This document shows, in pieces, positions 18,371-26,873 of a stretch of DNA of 64,000 nucleotides. A program made the position numbers and the translations under genes. Position 1 is the stretch's first letter, and the number at the start of each line of letters is the position of its first letter. This stretch comes from Apilactobacillus kunkeei (GTDB lineage Bacteria; Bacillota; Bacilli; Lactobacillales; Lactobacillaceae): NCBI RefSeq assembly GCF_001308195.1, contig NZ_JXDF01000017.1, forward strand, positions 186,001 through 250,000. The letters run 5' to 3'. The notes below the pieces were generated by a model. It saw only the letters and a list, made by a program, of their open reading frames with translations. It did no database searches and had not been told where the DNA came from.

Positions 18371-19114
18371 TTAATTTAATGAGTTTAATTCCATATGAAC
18401 TGATAAAGCTGATAAAAAGTAAAATGGTGCTGTTTCAGTTCTTAAAATTCTAGGGCCTAGTCCACAGGTCAAATATCCCATTGACTGCAAAGTTTCTACT
18501 TCTTTGGGAGATATTCCTCCTTCAGGTCCAAAGAACATTGCGACACTTTCAGCCGGTTTGGTTTGATCTAGTGTCTTAATTAAATCTGATTTTTCACCAT
18601 GCTTAGCTGATTCTTCGTAAGCAATTAAACGGTGATCAAAGTCGTAGTTGTCTAGTTCTTTGATTGAGTTAATATATTCAACTTCTGGAATCACATTTCG
18701 ATGCGATTGTTCAGCTGCACTTCTAGCGATTTTTCTAAAACGTTGTAATTTCTTTTCGGCCTTATTATTCCATTTAGCAATAGCCCAATCCGTTGGGGTA
18801 AAGATAATCTTTTTCACCCCTAATTCGGTGGCTTTTTGCACCACTAGTTCGGCCTTTTCCTTCTTTGGTAAACCACAAATAATAACCGCATCAGCTGGTA
18901 GTTCAACATTCTTATCAGATACTTCAACTACTTTAGCTAGATTGTTCTCATTATCGATTAATTCGGCAACAAATAATTGGTGGTTACCGTCAACGATTTC
19001 AAAACGATTCCCCTCTGTGGAACGTAAAACACCCATGAAGTGATGAGCGATATCAGCACTAACCTCAAACTCAGTATCATTACTCAATATTTGGTCTGTA
19101 AAGTAGTGTTGCAT
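18371..19114 (-). CDS. rsmE: 16S rRNA (uracil-1498-N3)-methyltransferase RsmE
   Basis: SPOUT-class methyltransferase that modifies U1498 of 16S rRNA. The trefoil-knot SAM site is seen in GPEGGISPKEVE and LGPRILRTETAP near the C-terminus, with a PUA-like N-terminal domain. The length of 247 residues is normal. Its ATG follows the prmA stop with no gap, so the two are probably translationally coupled. Confidence 0.95.
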   Translation of the reverse strand: MQHYFTDQILSNDTEFEVSADIAHHFMGVLRSTEGNRFEIVDGNHQLFVAELIDNENNLAKVVEVSDKNVELPADAVIICGLPKKEKAELVVQKATELGVKKIIFTPTDWAIAKWNNKAEKKLQRFRKIARSAAEQSHRNVIPEVEYINSIKELDNYDFDHRLIAYEESAKHGEKSDLIKTLDQTKPAESVAMFFGPEGGISPKEVETLQSMGYLTCGLGPRILRTETAPFYFLSALSVHMELNSLN

Positions 19115-19999
19115 CTATTCATCATCCCTTCTTAAATGTGCTGTAATTCCACACCAATCACCTAACATTGATACTTGATCAATCACGAAATCATTGTCAT
19201 TAAGTGTTTGATTGGTAATATCTAGTTTTTCCTTAATAATACCGGAAATGATAATTTGTCCGCCAGGATTTAGATTATTAACTGCTTGTGGAATTAAAGG
19301 TAATACCGCTTCTGGAAGCATGTTAGCAAAAATAATATCTACCTTCTTAGTAATGCCATCCAATAAACTGTTCTTACCAACTTTAATGTCGTCAGCAAAG
19401 CCGTTTAAGGCCACGTTTTGTTTAGCAGATGTAACGGCATCGTCATCATAGTCATAGGCTTCAATATCAGCAGCACCTAGTAGTTTGGCACCGATACTTA
19501 AAACCCCAGAACCAGTTCCAATATCTAGAATGCTTTGACCTTCTCTAATGATGTTTTCAATTGCTTGAAGACATAAAACAGTGGTTGGATGTACCCCAGT
19601 ACCAAATGCCTTCTTTGGATCTAGTTTGATTACCAACTCATCATCTGATTCTTTCTTATAATCTTCCCATACTGGTGAGATTGTTAAGAACTTGGTAATG
19701 CGTTTGGCATGGTAGTACTTTTCCCATTCAGTGTTCCACTTGTCATCATTTAAATCCTTGGTAACAACCTTACCCATTCCAGGGTTTAGGCCAAAGCTCT
19801 TTAATTGATCCACTCTTTCTTGGATTGCTGGCACCTTTGACTTAATGTCAAAGTCTTCTGGGAAATATGAGTTAATACTCAATACTCCATCGTTTCTTGA
19901 ATCTAATTCCACACCTAGAGATCCAAATTCCATCAAGATGTTAATAACTGCATCTTGAGATTCATCATTTGTTAATACTGATATTTCAGTCCATTCCAT
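19115..19999 (-). CDS. prmA: Ribosomal protein L11 methyltransferase
   Basis: SAM-dependent enzyme that trimethylates ribosomal protein L11. The SAM-binding glycine motif LDIGTGSGVLSIGA is clear, and ANMLPEA occupies the place of the catalytic N-x-x-A motif. I start at the ATG at 19999 (MEWTEISVLT), 8 bases after AGGGG; the in-frame GTG at 20008 lies too close to that site. The protein then has 294 residues. It is the first gene of prmA-rsmE-relA-dtd. Confidence 0.95.
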   Translation of the reverse strand: MEWTEISVLTNDESQDAVINILMEFGSLGVELDSRNDGVLSINSYFPEDFDIKSKVPAIQERVDQLKSFGLNPGMGKVVTKDLNDDKWNTEWEKYYHAKRITKFLTISPVWEDYKKESDDELVIKLDPKKAFGTGVHPTTVLCLQAIENIIREGQSILDIGTGSGVLSIGAKLLGAADIEAYDYDDDAVTSAKQNVALNGFADDIKVGKNSLLDGITKKVDIIFANMLPEAVLPLIPQAVNNLNPGGQIIISGIIKEKLDITNQTLNDNDFVIDQVSMLGDWCGITAHLRRDDE

Positions 20000-20028
20000 T
20001 TCAAACACCCCTGTTAACTTTTACAAAA

Positions 20029-20056
20029 AAGGTGCATCCCTCTTATAGGACACACC
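20029..20056 (-). terminator. Terminator between the unknown basic protein gene and prmA
   Basis: Minus-strand GGTGTGTCC pairs with GGATGCACC (with G.T pairs), followed by six T. The gap to prmA holds no obvious promoter, so prmA may depend on read-through. Confidence 0.7.
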
Positions 20057-20074
20057 CCCGATTAATTTAGCGTA

Positions 20075-20404
20075 CTATTTCGATTCTGTCTTTTCTTTTT
20101 CTTGAATCTTTAGCTGCTTAAGTTTTTCCTCATGTTGTTGCAAGTGAGATTCCAAATAAAGCATCAATGAATTTTCATCCTTAAAAATTCGTGGATGTTT
20201 TTGTTTATGAAGTCTTAAATCAATTTCATTAATTTTTTGTCTACCTGTCCATTTATGACCGTATCTGATGATTAAACGGTTATCTAAATGTTTCTTTCCG
20301 AATCTAAACACGTAAACGTTATCTGGAGTAAGCAATGGTCTAATGTAAGTCTTTTTGTAGTAGTATCCATTATCTCTTAAAAACTTTTTAGTTCGATTAA
20401 GCAT
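20075..20404 (-). CDS. Hypothetical basic protein
   Basis: I do not recognise this 109-residue protein. It is rich in lysine, arginine and aromatic residues in the first half (FLRDNGYYYKKTYIRP, LIIRYGHKWTGRQKI), and the last 30 residues form a probable charged helix (EEKLKQLKIQEKEK). There is no signal peptide or membrane segment. A GGAGG ribosome site and a TAGACA-17-TAAAAT promoter precede it, so it is probably a real gene. The basic character and position before prmA hint at nucleic-acid or ribosome association, but that is only inference. Confidence 0.75.
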   Translation of the reverse strand: MLNRTKKFLRDNGYYYKKTYIRPLLTPDNVYVFRFGKKHLDNRLIIRYGHKWTGRQKINEIDLRLHKQKHPRIFKDENSLMLYLESHLQQHEEKLKQLKIQEKEKTESK

Positions 20405-20484
20405 TGTTTGTACACCTCCATTTTTTAATATTTTGCAATTGCTTTTTAATAAAGCATAATCTGTCCATAAATCATTCTATATAA

Positions 20485-20513
20485 ATTTTATATTAAGTTT
20501 GCTAAATTGTCTA
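20485..20513 (-). promoter_or_regulatory. Promoter of the unknown basic protein gene
   Basis: Minus-strand TAGACA, 17 bases, TAAAAT, about 80 bases upstream of the ATG at 20404. Confidence 0.6.
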
Positions 20514-20532
20514 CCTATATTATATATAAATA

Positions 20533-20575
20533 AAAACGCCAAATGTCTGCTGTTTACACAGAAATTAGGCGTTTA
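20533..20575 (-). terminator. Terminator of the YczE/YitT-like membrane protein gene
   Basis: Minus-strand AAACGCC ... GGCGTTT with an inner CTG/CAG pairing, followed by TTTTATTTAT. Confidence 0.8.
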
Positions 20576-20582
20576 AGATTTA

Positions 20583-21323
20583 TTATTTTACTTCTCCAAC
20601 ATCAAGAGCTTGATGCTTTAGTTTGGTAAAGACATGCTTATCAGCGATCCCTGTAATTCCTCCTTGGAAGAAGAATGCGAACAAGGTTCCTAATCCGAAG
20701 TTATTAAATTGGTGAGTAATTACAATAGCGATAATTGCCATGATAGTTGGTGGAATGTATGAGAACCACATTGCCTTTGAGGCATTTCCATCACAGTATT
20801 TAAATCTTAAAATTTGCATTAAATCATCAGCAGGATGTAGTGCAATGTTAACTCTTTGGTAAATTGAAATTGCAATCGCAATAAATGAAACACCAACGAA
20901 GTTAAGTAATACATATGCTAATGTCATTCCAATTCCGTGTGCTTCTGGTAACCAGTTACTTACAACACCGTTGAAATAGTTAATCAATAATGAGAATGGT
21001 CCTAAGAAAGCAGCGTTACCAATAACTCTGCTCCAGCTCCATTTTCCAACTAGAATTGAGTTAAGAACTGTAATTAACATTCCTAGTCCAAAGAATGCCC
21101 AGAATAAAACCCATTTACCATTACCTAAAACGGCGTATCCTAGGTTGTTTTCAGCAGCTGTCCAGTATGCTGATCCTAGAAATGATGGATGAATTTTGGC
21201 ACTAGTTACTAGTGTTAAAACATTCCCCAATGAGTTAATAACTAGTGAGATTAAAAAGTAAATAATAGAGCTTGTCCAAGAAATGGTTCTTTTTGACTTA
21301 GTAGAACTTGCACTAATTTGCAT
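20583..21323 (-). CDS. YczE/YitT-like integral membrane protein
   Basis: Hydrophobic protein with about five membrane helices over 246 residues. The overall layout (INSLGNVLTLVTSAKIHPSF, then a helix hairpin, then RVNIALHPADDLMQIL) resembles the YczE/YyaS/YitT group, whose function is unknown; unlike the protein at 9713 it lacks a DUF2179 tail. I start at the ATG at 21323 because AAGGGG lies about 10 bases upstream. The frame extends further upstream without a ribosome site. It ends at a clear terminator and stands alone. Confidence 0.72.
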   Translation of the reverse strand: MQISASSTKSKRTISWTSSIIYFLISLVINSLGNVLTLVTSAKIHPSFLGSAYWTAAENNLGYAVLGNGKWVLFWAFFGLGMLITVLNSILVGKWSWSRVIGNAAFLGPFSLLINYFNGVVSNWLPEAHGIGMTLAYVLLNFVGVSFIAIAISIYQRVNIALHPADDLMQILRFKYCDGNASKAMWFSYIPPTIMAIIAIVITHQFNNFGLGTLFAFFFQGGITGIADKHVFTKLKHQALDVGEVK

Positions 21324-21648
21324 GATAGAAATACCCCTTACCTGTAAAATTTTAATATTATTTTTAATTGTGAAAAATTTATCTAGCATTTGAAAGCTAA
21401 TCAGCTATCAAAAACTTAGTGCAATAAAGCACAAACTTAATTAACAAGTAAATAATAACACGAAATATTATAAAATCAAGTAAATTACCTCGCATATCAA
21501 TTGGTTTGATATGTCTTTGTAAATGATTTTTGTAATAATCATCACTTGTTTTTTGTTTGTGAACTTTATAACAAAATAAATTATAAACCATTTTAAAAAT
21601 AAAATAAACCCCTTTCATAAAAAAGCTCAATCTTTTTTCAATAAAAAA
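21324..21648. other. AT-rich intergenic region with a dyad and a doubtful small ORF
   Basis: More than 300 bases without a confident gene. It holds a perfect 8-base inverted repeat CATATCAA-N5-TTGATATG at 21493-21513. On the minus strand there is an open frame of 73 codons (21397-21618, from an ATG) with hydrophobic ends and a charged middle, but no ribosome site, so I do not call it. The promoter of the downstream membrane-protein gene must lie here; I see only weak candidates. Confidence 0.4.
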
Positions 21649-21681
21649 GAAGCATCAACGATAAACCGTTGATGCTTCAAT
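21649..21681 (-). terminator. Terminator of the large teichoic-acid enzyme gene
   Basis: Perfect 12-base stem GAAGCATCAACG/CGTTGATGCTTC around six bases, followed on the minus strand by six T, directly after the stop codon. Confidence 0.93.
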
Positions 21682-21682
21682 C

Positions 21683-24600
21683 TTATTTTCTTAATTCTTC
21701 TGTATTAATCCAGTAATTATGGTTGTCTAAACTTACTAATGCGTATTTAGGACCTAAGAATTCTTTGAATTCTCTATCACATAATTGAGCTGTCTTAATT
21801 ATTTTCACTTTTCTATCACCATCTAGATACTTAACAAAATGATTATCACGATAGTTAGCGAAGTCCTTGTCTTTTGCCCAAAGTGTTGCACAGTCTTTAG
21901 CAATCATTTGATCACTCAATCCTTGTGTTGATAAATCATCATTGTAGAATGTTTCAAGACTGTGATCACTTAGCATCTTTTCAACAGAACGTTTAGATGC
22001 ATTGCCATCCATCCAAGCTGAATACTTCTTGTAGAATGATTCATACTTATCATCAGGAGTCCATCCATTGTTGAATATATCATCAAGACTTTCAATTACT
22101 TCATCGTTAGTCTTAACGATTGGACCTGGTGCTTCCTTAATGAAGTCAAAGTAGAATCCACGAATGGCATTCGCATAATCTTCTAAGTCATAAGTAAAGA
22201 AGATCATTGGACGTTTTAATGTCGCATAATCAAACATTACTGATGAGTAGTCAGTAATCAATACGTCACTGATTAGATACAATTCAGCAATATCAGGATA
22301 GTTGCTTACGTTTAGTGCGAAACCTTCGTAATCACTTAAATCTAAATTATTAGAGATTAAGTAATGAGTTCTTACTAATACGTATGCCTTCCCTTCATAG
22401 CGTTCACGTAGCTTTTGTAAATCAAGGTGTAACTTGGCAGTGAATTCATCGTTTTTAATATATTCATTATCACGCCAAGTTGGAGCATACAAGATAACCT
22501 TCTTGTTATCTTCAATGCCCAAGTCTTCCTTGATTTCTCTGATGTCGTTAGAATTATGGTTTACTAAGATATCATTTCTTGGATATCCATCCAATTGAAT
22601 TTGGCTAGCTTGCATTCTAAAGCAGCGTTGCATGATTTCTGCTGAATACATGTTAGGCGCAATCAATCTAGTCCATCTTCTGTTATCCTTGAAGACTTCT
22701 TCGTGGTACTTAGCAACGTTTACACCAGGCATTGTTACCTTCATAACGTCGGCACCAATGGTCTTTAGTGGTGTTCCATGCCAAGTTTGTAATACGACAG
22801 TGTCTTTACTTGGGTGCCATCTGAATGGACGACGTGAATTTGTTACCCAGTACTTAGCTCTTGCTTGTTTTAAGATTCCTCTGAAACCAAATCTAGTTAC
22901 ATAAGGAATTTGATTTAATTCAAAGAATTCACGATCTTCCTTGTTGACGTTCCAGTATAGTTTAAATCCAGGATAGTTGGCTTTCATGTATTCATAAATT
23001 GCCTTAGGATTGTCTGAATATTGGGTTCCAAAGAAACTATCGAAAATCACGATATCCTTCTTAGCAAGACGTTTTGATAGTTCATTTAACAACTTTGCTT
23101 GAAAGAAGTTAGTATCCCAGAAATGACCAATCTTCTTAAATAGCAAACTCTTAGCTGGTTCTTGGTCTAAATCTTCTCTTTGAGTATTCAATACTGTTTC
23201 AACAACTTGTTGAGTGGCATCCCCATTACGACCGTATTGAGCAAACTCATCACAGAATGTTTCCATTTGGTCTGCATAATTGTCAGCAACTGAATCGATA
23301 TGTCTGATGCGATCAATCAATTCGTCTTCAGTCTTAACAATTGGTCCAGGCATTTGCTTGTAGTAATCCAAGTAGACACCTCGGTTAGCTTCGTCTAAGT
23401 ACCAATCAGCATCGTATGCGTAGAAAATCATTGGACGTTTTAGATGTGCGTAGTCAAACATTACTGATGAGTAATCGGTGATCATTGCATCACTGATTAG
23501 GTACAAATCGTTAATATTATCGTAGTCACTAACGTCGTATACGAATCCAGGATTGTTGTAGAAACTATTTGAATGAGCTACAAAGTAATGCAAACGAACG
23601 AGTAGAACGTAACCGTCTGATAGTTTTGCTTGTAGCTTATCTAAATCAAGCTTGAAGTCAAAACCTCCATCCGCTCTAAATGTTGGTGCATATAAAACCA
23701 CACGCTTATTTAGCGGAATACCCAGTTTGTTCTTAACTAAATTAATGTAATCAGTATTGTTGTGAGTGTATAGCTCATCGTTTCTAGGAAAACCTGATTT
23801 AATAACTTTTTGACTGTAGTTAAATGCATGTTTAGCAGTCTTTTCCATGTAATCAGAAGGTACTACTAAATAGTCCCAACGACGGTTCCTCATCGCAAAA
23901 CGATTTTGTAACTTGTTGGTACCAAACTTAAAGTGAGGTTCATCAAATCCCATGTGCTTTAAGAATGTTCCGTGAAGTGTTTCCACTTCGATTTGACCCT
24001 TACGCTTAGCGTAGCGATTAGGCATGTTGGTGTTTTGAATAATGTATCTTGAAACAGCCAAGTAGTACCAGTACTTAAATGTGTTTACGCGAACCTTTTC
24101 ACCGTCTCCAGTAATATTGGTTTCGATGTTGTTGAAAATCCATACCGGTTTGATTTCAGGATGATTTTCTTCAACGTATTGGTACATCAACTTTTCGTTA
24201 CTATCAAACTTACTTGACCAATAAGAGTCAAAGACCATCACATTTCTAAGTGGTAATAATCTCATTAATGGATATAAAACGGAGTAAGAAATGGCACGTA
24301 AGCCCTTCTTAGCATCCATCGCTCCGAAGAATGGTTGATCTACCTTAAAGATAAGATTCATGCTCTTATCCTTCTTTACCGCATAGAAAATTTGAGATTT
24401 GCCATTGAATGGTAATTCAGTAGTCTTGATACGACACTTCTTGGCGTACTTAATGCGGTAAGTATGCGCTTTACCATCAACTTGAAGATAAATCTTAAAT
24501 TGATAATCACCTTCAAGTAAATCTAGTTGTTCATTGTTGTTCGAAGTTAGTGCAAAGTCAAAGTCGAAGCTATCACCATTAATTTGGAAATGGTTAGATA

Positions 24601-26722
24601 CTGGATCTAATATCTTTCTAGTCGCCTTATCAGCACTAATTAATTCAACGTGGGCTTGCGATACCAAGACGCTGCTTGGGTCGACTGCTTTGTTCATTTT
24701 GGCGGAAACATGTAGAACGTTGTTGGCATCAACAGAGACTTTCTTAGCCACGAATGGTGCTTCTTCAATCACTAGTTGCATATTTTTGATATCACCATAG
24801 AACAATGAAATAGCATCCCCATCGTCTAGATTAATTTGTTGATTAATCTTGTTTGAAGAGAATGAGTAGTTCATTTCAGCATGGGTAAAGTTATCCAAAA
24901 TAATTAACTTAAGTTCTTGGTTACGAGCCTTGTCGTTAACTTCCTTAACATTAAACGCAAAACTGTTTTCATTTTGATCAATTGAGTGAATGGCAGTACC
25001 ATTTGCTGCCATCAAGACGGCATTGTAACCAGATACATCCATGTTATCGACGTTAAAACTTAGTTCTTGCTTATCGTCGCTGACTGTTGGATAACTAACC
25101 ACTGGCCTTCTATCAGAATCCGAATTTAAATCGATTACTTCAAAAACTAGTGAACCAACACTGTTAAATCTGGTAATCAGTTTTACCCCATTGTATTCAA
25201 ACGGTAGAATGGCTTTTTGGGTTAACTTTTCAATTGGATCAGTAGCAAAATCCTTTACCATGATGTGGTTATCCACGTTGTTTTTGATTTGTACCTTCCA
25301 AGTTCCAACGCCTAAAGTATCGATAGCTTGCTTGATATTAAACTTAACTTCGTAATCAGCGTTGTTGTACTTAGCATTTGGTTTTAAAGTTCTTCTAACA
25401 AAAGGACTTTCCACCCTCTTGACTTGAACCTTCACGGTCTTTTTATTTTTAACGTTAATCAAGCTAGCTTGTAGTGATTCGTTCTTGTTTCCGTCACCAA
25501 ATGTTCGTTTAACAAGGTGAAGCTTAGTAATCTTGAATGCTCCATCAATTCTAATATCACCGTTATCAACATTTGTAAATTCAACATCTCTAATCTTTTG
25601 GTTAAAACGACTGTTGTTATCATTTAAATTAACATTATCAACTAGTTGCTTCTTATCACCTAGTTCAGGCGCAATTAGTCGATAGTTTGATCCACCAATT
25701 GAATGTTTAAATTCACCAATTTGCTTTTTATAAGAAATGTCATTAATGACATCGACATCGTTATATCTAATTGCTGAATATAGAATTTGTTGTTTGACTG
25801 GCAAACGGTAGAAGATTTCTGAATCCCACAAGTGCCAATCTCTTAGGAACTTGTAAACCATTTCTTGAGCTTGGTAAATATAATCACTGCTATTATCACC
25901 TAGATTTTGAATAAAGATAAATAAATCTAGGAACAATGCCTTATATTTAAAGTCCTGAACAAATGCGTCTTCTTCACTAAATCCATTGCTTAAAATGATT
26001 TGTAGTGTTCTTCTAAGTGAACTTAGTCGACTTTCAAAGTTTGAAAGCGCACTTCTTGTTTGGGTAATGGAATCGGCACTTTCGCGCCATCTCCATTCAT
26101 AGACATCATCTTCTACAACTGAAGTCTTACGTGACTTCAAATGTGCCTCCATTGAAAATGGAATATCTTCGTAGATGATGCCTTCCACAAACTTGATGCT
26201 ATTATCAAGTAAGAAAGAACGCTTGTATAGTTTATTCCAACTGGTTGTGTCGTAAATCAAGTCATGGTTGGTTGTAATGTGTGTATTATCGTAATCATCG
26301 TGCACAGCAAAAGAATGTAGGTATGAATTTTGATAACGATCTTTATCAAATCGCTTAACAAAACCTACAACTAAGTCTGAGTCGTTTTGACGTGCTTTAA
26401 ACGCCATTGAAGGATAAGCGTTAGCAGGAACAATATCATCACCATCAACGAAGGCAATGTACTTTCCTCTAGCGTGCTTCATCCCATAATTTCTAGTGTT
26501 ACTTAAACCACCGTTTTCTTTATGTAGTGCTCTAAAACTATTATATTTATTTGCGAATTCATCAATAATTTTACTTGTATTATCAGTTGATCCATCATCA
26601 ATCATCAATACTTCAAGGCTTTCCATAGGGAAATTCGTATTAGCAATGGATGACAAACATTTTTCAATGTAATCTTGAACGTTATAGCAGGCCACTATCA
26701 CGGATAGATATGGTTCATTCAT
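21683..26722 (-). CDS. Three-domain GT2 / double CDP-glycerol glycerophosphotransferase
   Basis: Very large protein of 1679 residues. Residues 1-230 are a GT-A family 2 glycosyltransferase (SVIVACYNVQDYIEKCL, DDGSTDN near 41, DGDD near 92). Residues 230-820 are a beta-rich linker I do not recognise. Then come two TagF-type glycerophosphotransferase domains: the first with TLHGTFLKHMG near 915 and [12 protein letters not shown] near 1087, the second with [11 protein letters not shown] near 1314 and [12 protein letters not shown] near 1494. The last 75 residues look like a small beta SH3-type domain. It has no signal peptide and is presumably cytoplasmic, at the membrane. It probably builds or decorates a glycerol-phosphate polymer. 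It stands alone with its own promoter and terminator. Confidence 0.88.
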   Translation of the reverse strand: MNEPYLSVIVACYNVQDYIEKCLSSIANTNFPMESLEVLMIDDGSTDNTSKIIDEFANKYNSFRALHKENGGLSNTRNYGMKHARGKYIAFVDGDDIVPANAYPSMAFKARQNDSDLVVGFVKRFDKDRYQNSYLHSFAVHDDYDNTHITTNHDLIYDTTSWNKLYKRSFLLDNSIKFVEGIIYEDIPFSMEAHLKSRKTSVVEDDVYEWRWRESADSITQTRSALSNFESRLSSLRRTLQIILSNGFSEEDAFVQDFKYKALFLDLFIFIQNLGDNSSDYIYQAQEMVYKFLRDWHLWDSEIFYRLPVKQQILYSAIRYNDVDVINDISYKKQIGEFKHSIGGSNYRLIAPELGDKKQLVDNVNLNDNNSRFNQKIRDVEFTNVDNGDIRIDGAFKITKLHLVKRTFGDGNKNESLQASLINVKNKKTVKVQVKRVESPFVRRTLKPNAKYNNADYEVKFNIKQAIDTLGVGTWKVQIKNNVDNHIMVKDFATDPIEKLTQKAILPFEYNGVKLITRFNSVGSLVFEVIDLNSDSDRRPVVSYPTVSDDKQELSFNVDNMDVSGYNAVLMAANGTAIHSIDQNENSFAFNVKEVNDKARNQELKLIILDNFTHAEMNYSFSSNKINQQINLDDGDAISLFYGDIKNMQLVIEEAPFVAKKVSVDANNVLHVSAKMNKAVDPSSVLVSQAHVELISADKATRKILDPVSNHFQINGDSFDFDFALTSNNNEQLDLLEGDYQFKIYLQVDGKAHTYRIKYAKKCRIKTTELPFNGKSQIFYAVKKDKSMNLIFKVDQPFFGAMDAKKGLRAISYSVLYPLMRLLPLRNVMVFDSYWSSKFDSNEKLMYQYVEENHPEIKPVWIFNNIETNITGDGEKVRVNTFKYWYYLAVSRYIIQNTNMPNRYAKRKGQIEVETLHGTFLKHMGFDEPHFKFGTNKLQNRFAMRNRRWDYLVVPSDYMEKTAKHAFNYSQKVIKSGFPRNDELYTHNNTDYINLVKNKLGIPLNKRVVLYAPTFRADGGFDFKLDLDKLQAKLSDGYVLLVRLHYFVAHSNSFYNNPGFVYDVSDYDNINDLYLISDAMITDYSSVMFDYAHLKRPMIFYAYDADWYLDEANRGVYLDYYKQMPGPIVKTEDELIDRIRHIDSVADNYADQMETFCDEFAQYGRNGDATQQVVETVLNTQREDLDQEPAKSLLFKKIGHFWDTNFFQAKLLNELSKRLAKKDIVIFDSFFGTQYSDNPKAIYEYMKANYPGFKLYWNVNKEDREFFELNQIPYVTRFGFRGILKQARAKYWVTNSRRPFRWHPSKDTVVLQTWHGTPLKTIGADVMKVTMPGVNVAKYHEEVFKDNRRWTRLIAPNMYSAEIMQRCFRMQASQIQLDGYPRNDILVNHNSNDIREIKEDLGIEDNKKVILYAPTWRDNEYIKNDEFTAKLHLDLQKLRERYEGKAYVLVRTHYLISNNLDLSDYEGFALNVSNYPDIAELYLISDVLITDYSSVMFDYATLKRPMIFFTYDLEDYANAIRGFYFDFIKEAPGPIVKTNDEVIESLDDIFNNGWTPDDKYESFYKKYSAWMDGNASKRSVEKMLSDHSLETFYNDDLSTQGLSDQMIAKDCATLWAKDKDFANYRDNHFVKYLDGDRKVKIIKTAQLCDREFKEFLGPKYALVSLDNHNYWINTEELRK

Positions 26723-26760
26723 ATTTAAGTGCCTCTCTCATAATATTTTCCAATAAAAAA

Positions 26761-26859
26761 TACCAATTAAAACTTGGCATATCAGTCTAATAATGCGGCA
26801 AACTCTCTATAATTTACCTATTTGCATTATATCACTAAAAGCACTGTTTTTAATTGGTA
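26761..26859. repeat. 12-base inverted repeat flanking a promoter
   Basis: TACCAATTAAAA at 26761-26772 and its perfect complement TTTTAATTGGTA at 26848-26859, 75 bases apart, with the promoter of the large gene between. No flanking target duplication is visible. On the minus strand the second arm is followed by TTTTTTA, so with pyrP read-through it could also act as a long-loop terminator. Confidence 0.6.
26826..26834 (-). promoter_or_regulatory. Extended -10 promoter of the large teichoic-acid enzyme gene
   Basis: Minus-strand TGATATAAT about 104 bases upstream of the ATG at 26722. It lies between two distant 12-base inverted arms (26761-26772 and 26848-26859). Confidence 0.65.
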
Positions 26860-26873
26860 ATTATTAATCTTTA

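Noticed and set aside
18648-19043. Plus-strand open frame of 131 codons
   Set aside because: Antisense of rsmE without start signals or family resemblance.
21397-21618. Minus-strand frame of 73 codons with hydrophobic ends
   Set aside because: No ribosome site and no recognisable similarity; kept only as a note in the intergenic entry.
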